A DNA stretch of 64,000 bases from Chloroflexota bacterium (GTDB lineage Bacteria; Chloroflexota; Anaerolineae; Aggregatilineales; Phototrophicaceae), in the NCBI GenBank assembly GCA_026706395.1, contig JAPOYU010000054.1, positions 154,241-218,240 on the forward strand, read 5' to 3'. Within the stretch, counting starts at the first letter, position 1. Each line of letters starts with the position of its first letter. The notes beneath the pieces are model-generated. The model had not been told where the DNA came from. It did no database searches and saw nothing but the letters and a program-made list of their open reading frames with translations. The translations under genes and the position numbers were made by a program. Shown here one piece after another: positions 60,564-64,000 of this stretch.

Positions 60564-63257
60564 CTATGCTTTTGCGATCAAGTCACGGGCGGTTTGCAAG
60601 GCTTCGGCGATTTTGCTGCTGTCCCTGCCACCGGCTTGCGCCATCTGCGGCCGGCCGCCACCGCCGCCGCCAACGACCTTAGCAATAGGTTTGATCAGAT
60701 CGCCGGCGCGAAGTCCAGTCTTGACCAAGGCATCAGAAACCGCGACGACAATTTGCGGACGCCCGTTGATATCGCTGGCGAGGACCATGACGCCTTTGTC
60801 GACGCGGTTGCGGAACCAGTCGGTCATTTCGCGCATTGTCTCGACAGGTGTGTTATCGAGTTCGGCGAGCAGAGCATGCTTGCCATTCAGGCTCTCGAGA
60901 TCACGGTCGATCATCGCGTCGAAATCGTATTTTGCCTGCCGGCGCCTCAGGTTGTCGATTTCTCGGCGAGCACGAGCGAGGTCGCTCTGTAAAAGAGAAA
61001 TCCGGTCCAGCGCTTGAGCTGGACTGGCGCCCAACTGCCGCGAAATTTCGTCCAGGGTAGCTAGATAGTGGCTGAGACGGGCGTTGGCGGCCTGGCCGGT
61101 GAGGGCTTCCACACGGCGTATCCCGGCGCTGACGCTGCCTTCGCTCGTGAAGACAAAGCTGCCGATTTCGGCAGTTGAGCCAACGTGCAGGCCGCCGCAG
61201 AGTTCGTAGCTGACGCGCTGGTCGGCAGGGCCGATGGTCACGGTCCGCACGGTCTCGCCATATTTCTCGCCGAAAAGGGCTATCGCGCCTTCGCGCCGGG
61301 CTTGCGCCAATGATTTGTTCTCGTCAAGAACGGCATAATTGGACAGAATGGCGCTGTTCACCTCGGCGGCAATCTGAGAGAGTTCTTGCGGCGAAACCTT
61401 CTCGGGATGCGAGAAATCAAAGCGCAGCCGGTCGGGCGCGACCAATGAGCCTTTCTGCTGGACATGGTCGCCGAGTTTGTTGCGGAGGGCGGCGTGGAGC
61501 AGGTGGGTGGCGCTGTGGTTGCGCGTGATATCTTTGCGCCTGGCTTGCTCCACTTGCGTCAGCGCGCGGTCCCCGGCGGCGGGATTGCCCTCGACGACCT
61601 CGCCGATGTGCACGATCATGCCGGCGAGAGGCTGTTTCATCGCTTCAACTTCAATGACCCAGCCGTCGCCGCTGATGGCGCCGGTGTCGCTCACCTGGCC
61701 GCCCGCTTCGACGTAGAAATTCGTTGCTGCCAGGACGACCTCGACTTTGTCGCCGACGATGGGGTTTTCCAAACGCGCGCCATTCTGAGCAAGGGCCAAT
61801 ACAGTTGTCTGCACAGGTTCCGCAGTGTATGGGTTGTAGTCGACGCCATCCAAGAGCGCGCCGTTTGATTGCAAATGGGCGAGGAGCCCGCGATAGAAGT
61901 CGGCGCTTTCGATTTCGCCCATGACCTGGCCGCCGCCGCTGATGCGCGAGTGTTCCGCCTCCGCTTCAATGAATGCCGCCTCGTCGACGGCATAGCCGCG
62001 TTCTTCGACGATATCTTTCGTGACTTGAAAGGGCAGGCCGAGCGTCGCCTTGAGATAGAATGCCTTGTCTCCGCTGAGGGTGCCGCCAGCGGACAGCGGC
62101 TCCAGCATCAGGTCCAAATCGTTGAGTCCGCGTTCCAATGTGCGATGGAAACGGTCCTCTTCCAGGGTGATGACGCGCTTGATGTTGTCGGCCTGGTCGA
62201 CCAGGTCGGTGTAATGCGCGCCCATGATGTCGATGACGGCGTCGGCTATACGAGCGAGGAAGGGACCCGTGAAGCCGATCTCCCGGCCGAAGCGGGCGGC
62301 GCGACGGATGACGATACGCGGGATGGCGGCGCGGCCCTTGGCGCCGGGCAAAACACCGTCGCTGATGAGAAAGACAGCGGCGCGGATATGATCGGCGATG
62401 ACGCGATAGGACACAATGTCCTCGTCGCGCTCGGCATCGCTGTGGCCCGACAATTCCTGCGTGCGCTGGATGATAGGCGTGAAGAGGTCAGTGTCGTAGT
62501 TGGCTTCGACGCCTTGCAGAATCGTCAAGATTCGTTCGAAGCCCATGCCGGTATCGACGCCGGGCGCCGGGAGGGGATCGTCCCATTTGCCGCTATGGTC
62601 GGGGTCGGCTTGCGTTCGATTGAATTGCATAAAGACGAGATTCCAGATTTCCAGGAAGCGGTCATCTTCCGCCTGCAGCAAAGCGATGACATCGGCGTCA
62701 CCCTGTTCGGGAAACTTGTCCCAGTGAATCTCGGTGTTGGGACCGCAGGGGCCGGTATCCGCCATTTGCCAGAAGTTGGTGGACGGCCCCATGCGCGCGA
62801 CGCGTTTTGGACTGATGCCGATTTCCTGGACCCAGCAGTCGTAGGATTCGTCATCGTTTTCATAAACGGTGATGGCGAGTCGGTCAGCCGGAAGACCATA
62901 AACCTTTGTCAAGAGCTCGAAGGCATAGTGAATGGCATCGCGCTTGAAGTAGTCGCCGAAGCTGAAATTGCCGAGCATTTCGAAGAAGGTGTGATGTCGA
63001 GGCGACGGCCCGACGTTTTCCAGGTCGTTGTGTTTCCCGCTCACGCGCATGCACTTCTGTGATGTGGCGGCGCGTCTGTAGTCACGCTTGTCCAGCCCGA
63101 GGAAAACATCTTTGAATTGCACCATGCCGGAGTTTGCGAAGAGCAGCGTCGGGTCATTCGCCGGCACGAGCGAAGAAGAGGCAACCGCTCGGTGTCCCAT
63201 TTCCTCAAAGAAATCAAGAAAAGCCTGGCGTACTTCGGCGCTGCTCATTGTCTTCAT
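60564..63257 (-). CDS. alaS: Alanine--tRNA ligase
   Basis: An 897-aa class II aminoacyl-tRNA synthetase that charges tRNA-Ala. Seen: motif 1 region with RVSGKHNDLENVGPSPRHHT near residue 66, motif 2 TFFEMLGNFSFGDYFK near 85, the GMGFERILTILQG motif 3 region near 240, the editing domain zinc ligands HSATHLLHAAL near 585 and ELCGGLHVGSTAEIGSF near 685, and a C-terminal C-Ala domain with a Gly-rich GGGGGGRPQMAQAGG. The frame is open to 63500, but sequence upstream of 63257 is non-homologous. ATG 63257 has GGGA 7 nt upstream; ATG 63248 is an alternative. Divergent from tyrS. Confidence 0.95.
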   Translation of the reverse strand: MKTMSSAEVRQAFLDFFEEMGHRAVASSSLVPANDPTLLFANSGMVQFKDVFLGLDKRDYRRAATSQKCMRVSGKHNDLENVGPSPRHHTFFEMLGNFSFGDYFKRDAIHYAFELLTKVYGLPADRLAITVYENDDESYDCWVQEIGISPKRVARMGPSTNFWQMADTGPCGPNTEIHWDKFPEQGDADVIALLQAEDDRFLEIWNLVFMQFNRTQADPDHSGKWDDPLPAPGVDTGMGFERILTILQGVEANYDTDLFTPIIQRTQELSGHSDAERDEDIVSYRVIADHIRAAVFLISDGVLPGAKGRAAIPRIVIRRAARFGREIGFTGPFLARIADAVIDIMGAHYTDLVDQADNIKRVITLEEDRFHRTLERGLNDLDLMLEPLSAGGTLSGDKAFYLKATLGLPFQVTKDIVEERGYAVDEAAFIEAEAEHSRISGGGQVMGEIESADFYRGLLAHLQSNGALLDGVDYNPYTAEPVQTTVLALAQNGARLENPIVGDKVEVVLAATNFYVEAGGQVSDTGAISGDGWVIEVEAMKQPLAGMIVHIGEVVEGNPAAGDRALTQVEQARRKDITRNHSATHLLHAALRNKLGDHVQQKGSLVAPDRLRFDFSHPEKVSPQELSQIAAEVNSAILSNYAVLDENKSLAQARREGAIALFGEKYGETVRTVTIGPADQRVSYELCGGLHVGSTAEIGSFVFTSEGSVSAGIRRVEALTGQAANARLSHYLATLDEISRQLGASPAQALDRISLLQSDLARARREIDNLRRRQAKYDFDAMIDRDLESLNGKHALLAELDNTPVETMREMTDWFRNRVDKGVMVLASDINGRPQIVVAVSDALVKTGLRAGDLIKPIAKVVGGGGGGRPQMAQAGGRDSSKIAEALQTARDLIAKA

Positions 63258-63326
63258 AAAGTCGTCCCGTTTGCTTTGTGATTGGCGGCCGGAAATTCGC
63301 CTGTGTTCAGCGGCGAATCGGCGTGG

Positions 63327-63378
63327 ATTATAGCGAGAGCGGCCATACCTGAACAGGGGCTTATCCCTATGGTATACT
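63327..63378. promoter_or_regulatory. Back-to-back promoters of alaS and tyrS
   Basis: Minus strand: TATAAT (63327-63332) for alaS. Plus strand: TATACT (63373-63378) for tyrS. Each lies exactly 17 nt from the same central hexamer TGAACA (63350-63355), which would act as a weak -35 for both directions. Confidence 0.45.
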
Positions 63379-63418
63379 GGCGGCGAGAAGAGCGGAGCAG
63401 TCCAAACAGGGAGGCGAA

Positions 63419-64000
63419 ATGGCGACGATTGACGAACAAGTCGAAGTGTTGATGTCCGGCGCCGCATACGGCGACCCTGACACGCGTGAGAATATGGCAA
63501 AGGACTTGCGCGAGCGTTTGCGTGAATGCGAACGGGAAGGACGGCCGCTGCGCGTCTACTGCGGATACGACCCGCGGACGTCCGACTTGCACTTAGGTCA
63601 CACGATCACAATGCGCAAGCTGCGCCAGTTTCAAGATTTCGGGCATGACGTGACCTTTCTGGTCGGCACTTTCACTAGCTTGATCGGCGATCCGTCGGAC
63701 AAGGAAAGCGCTCGCGACCAGTTGACTATGCGCAACGTGGAGGACAATGCGCGGACGTATGCCGAGCAGGCCTTCAAGATTTTGGACGAAGAACGGACGC
63801 GCGTCCGCCGCAACGATGAGTGGCTGGCGCCGCTCGATTTCGCCGACATAATCCGTCTGGCGAGCCACTTTACCGTGCAGCAGTTTTTGGCGCGGGAGAA
63901 TTTCGCCAAGCGCATCGATGATGGCAAAGCGATATTCTTGCACGAGTTCTTTTATGCGCTGATGCAGGCTTATGACGCGGTGGCGCAGGAAGCCGATGTG
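63419..64000 (+). CDS. tyrS: Tyrosine--tRNA ligase, N-terminal part (cut by window edge)
   Basis: The first 194 codons of a class I aminoacyl-tRNA synthetase that charges tRNA-Tyr; the KMSKS loop and the S4-like RNA-binding domain lie beyond the right edge. Seen: [20 protein letters not shown] near residue 45 with the HIGH-type motif [20 protein letters not shown] near 80 with the GDPSD loop, [18 protein letters not shown] near 153, and [15 protein letters not shown] near 177, which contains the tyrosine-binding Tyr and Gln of the bacterial TyrZ-type enzyme. GGGAGG precedes the ATG by 4 nt. Divergent from alaS. Confidence 0.94.
   Translation, partial: MATIDEQVEVLMSGAAYGDPDTRENMAKDLRERLRECEREGRPLRVYCGYDPRTSDLHLGHTITMRKLRQFQDFGHDVTFLVGTFTSLIGDPSDKESARDQLTMRNVEDNARTYAEQAFKILDEERTRVRRNDEWLAPLDFADIIRLASHFTVQQFLARENFAKRIDDGKAIFLHEFFYALMQAYDAVAQEADV

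Noticed and set aside
61869..63062. 397-codon open frame on the plus strand opposite alaS
   Set aside because: Shadow of a high-GC gene. AlaS motifs on the minus strand are unmistakable.
63258..63418. T-box or other riboswitch before alaS or tyrS
   Set aside because: The spacer is too short for a T-box and lacks its conserved AGGGTGGNACCGCG-like motif.
1..64000. CRISPR arrays, rRNA genes, insertion sequences, prophage
   Set aside because: No spaced direct repeats, rRNA motifs, transposases or phage structural gene runs were seen. The baseplate J-like domain at 58971 is a lone membrane protein, not a phage.

Overview
The window is a 64 kb bacterial chromosome segment. It holds about 57 protein genes, one tRNA gene, many readable sigma-A promoters and several families of non-coding repeat. 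It most likely comes from a Chloroflexota bacterium of the Anaerolineae or a related class. Reasons: the order ffh-rpsP-KH-rimM-dprA-manC-topA; a topoisomerase I with an N-terminal zinc ribbon and Lys/Arg-rich linker; secreted proteins built with SH3, CARDB and Thr/Pro-rich linkers; two dipeptide/oligosaccharide-type ABC importers; and GTAGGGGCGAC intergenic hairpins. The taxonomic call is inference from memory of such genomes, not a search.

Left part (1-20 kb), an accessory and catabolic region. It opens with the 5' part of a GT4 glycosyltransferase, a KDG-type sugar kinase and an MsbA-like ABC exporter. Next come a membrane-anchored clan GH-A hydrolase, a family 3 solute-binding protein and a Gfo/Idh oxidoreductase in one operon. 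Divergent from these is a sulfotransferase-like gene coupled to a class IV aminotransferase homologue that has lost its catalytic lysine. A solitary molybdopterin hydroxylase large subunit follows. Then two operons diverge from a pair of unrelated-looking phytanoyl-CoA-type dioxygenases: PhyH-creatininase-ketopantoate reductase-SDR leftward, and PhyH-DapA-type aldolase-old yellow enzyme rightward. An aldo/keto reductase follows.

Middle part (20-37 kb), import of a glycoside, sugar or peptide. Galactose mutarotase is followed by two leftward ABC importer gene sets. One is complete (SBP, two permeases, OppD, OppF) and continues into a small membrane protein, a ROK sugar kinase and an M81 peptidase-like enzyme. 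The other (SBP and two permeases) has no ATPases and may borrow those of the first. A ROK repressor and a divergent Gfo/Idh oxidoreductase share overlapping promoters upstream. Two permeases carry unusual extracytoplasmic inserts: calcium-loop-like repeats in one, a fragment resembling a solute-binding protein in the other.

Right part (36-64 kb), mostly housekeeping. It holds tRNA-Arg(CCG), a lipoprotein with an M23 peptidase-like protein, an SBP-SH3-CARDB fusion, MBL-greA, topA, manC, dprA, rimM, KH protein, rpsP, ffh, a cytochrome c, an MFS permease, a phosphoglycerate-mutase-like enzyme, an MBL hydrolase, murJ, a C39 peptidase-TPR protein, ruvX, a baseplate-J-like membrane protein, alaS and the first 194 codons of tyrS.

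The most notable non-coding signal is a three-copy element at 2167, 19461 and 52127. It has a GAAC-N4-GTTC (LexA-like) box and a -10-like hexamer at a fixed distance of 35 nt. In two copies it is followed by further shared parts, including a hairpin whose arms have changed in a compensatory way. None of the three copies drives an obvious adjacent gene.
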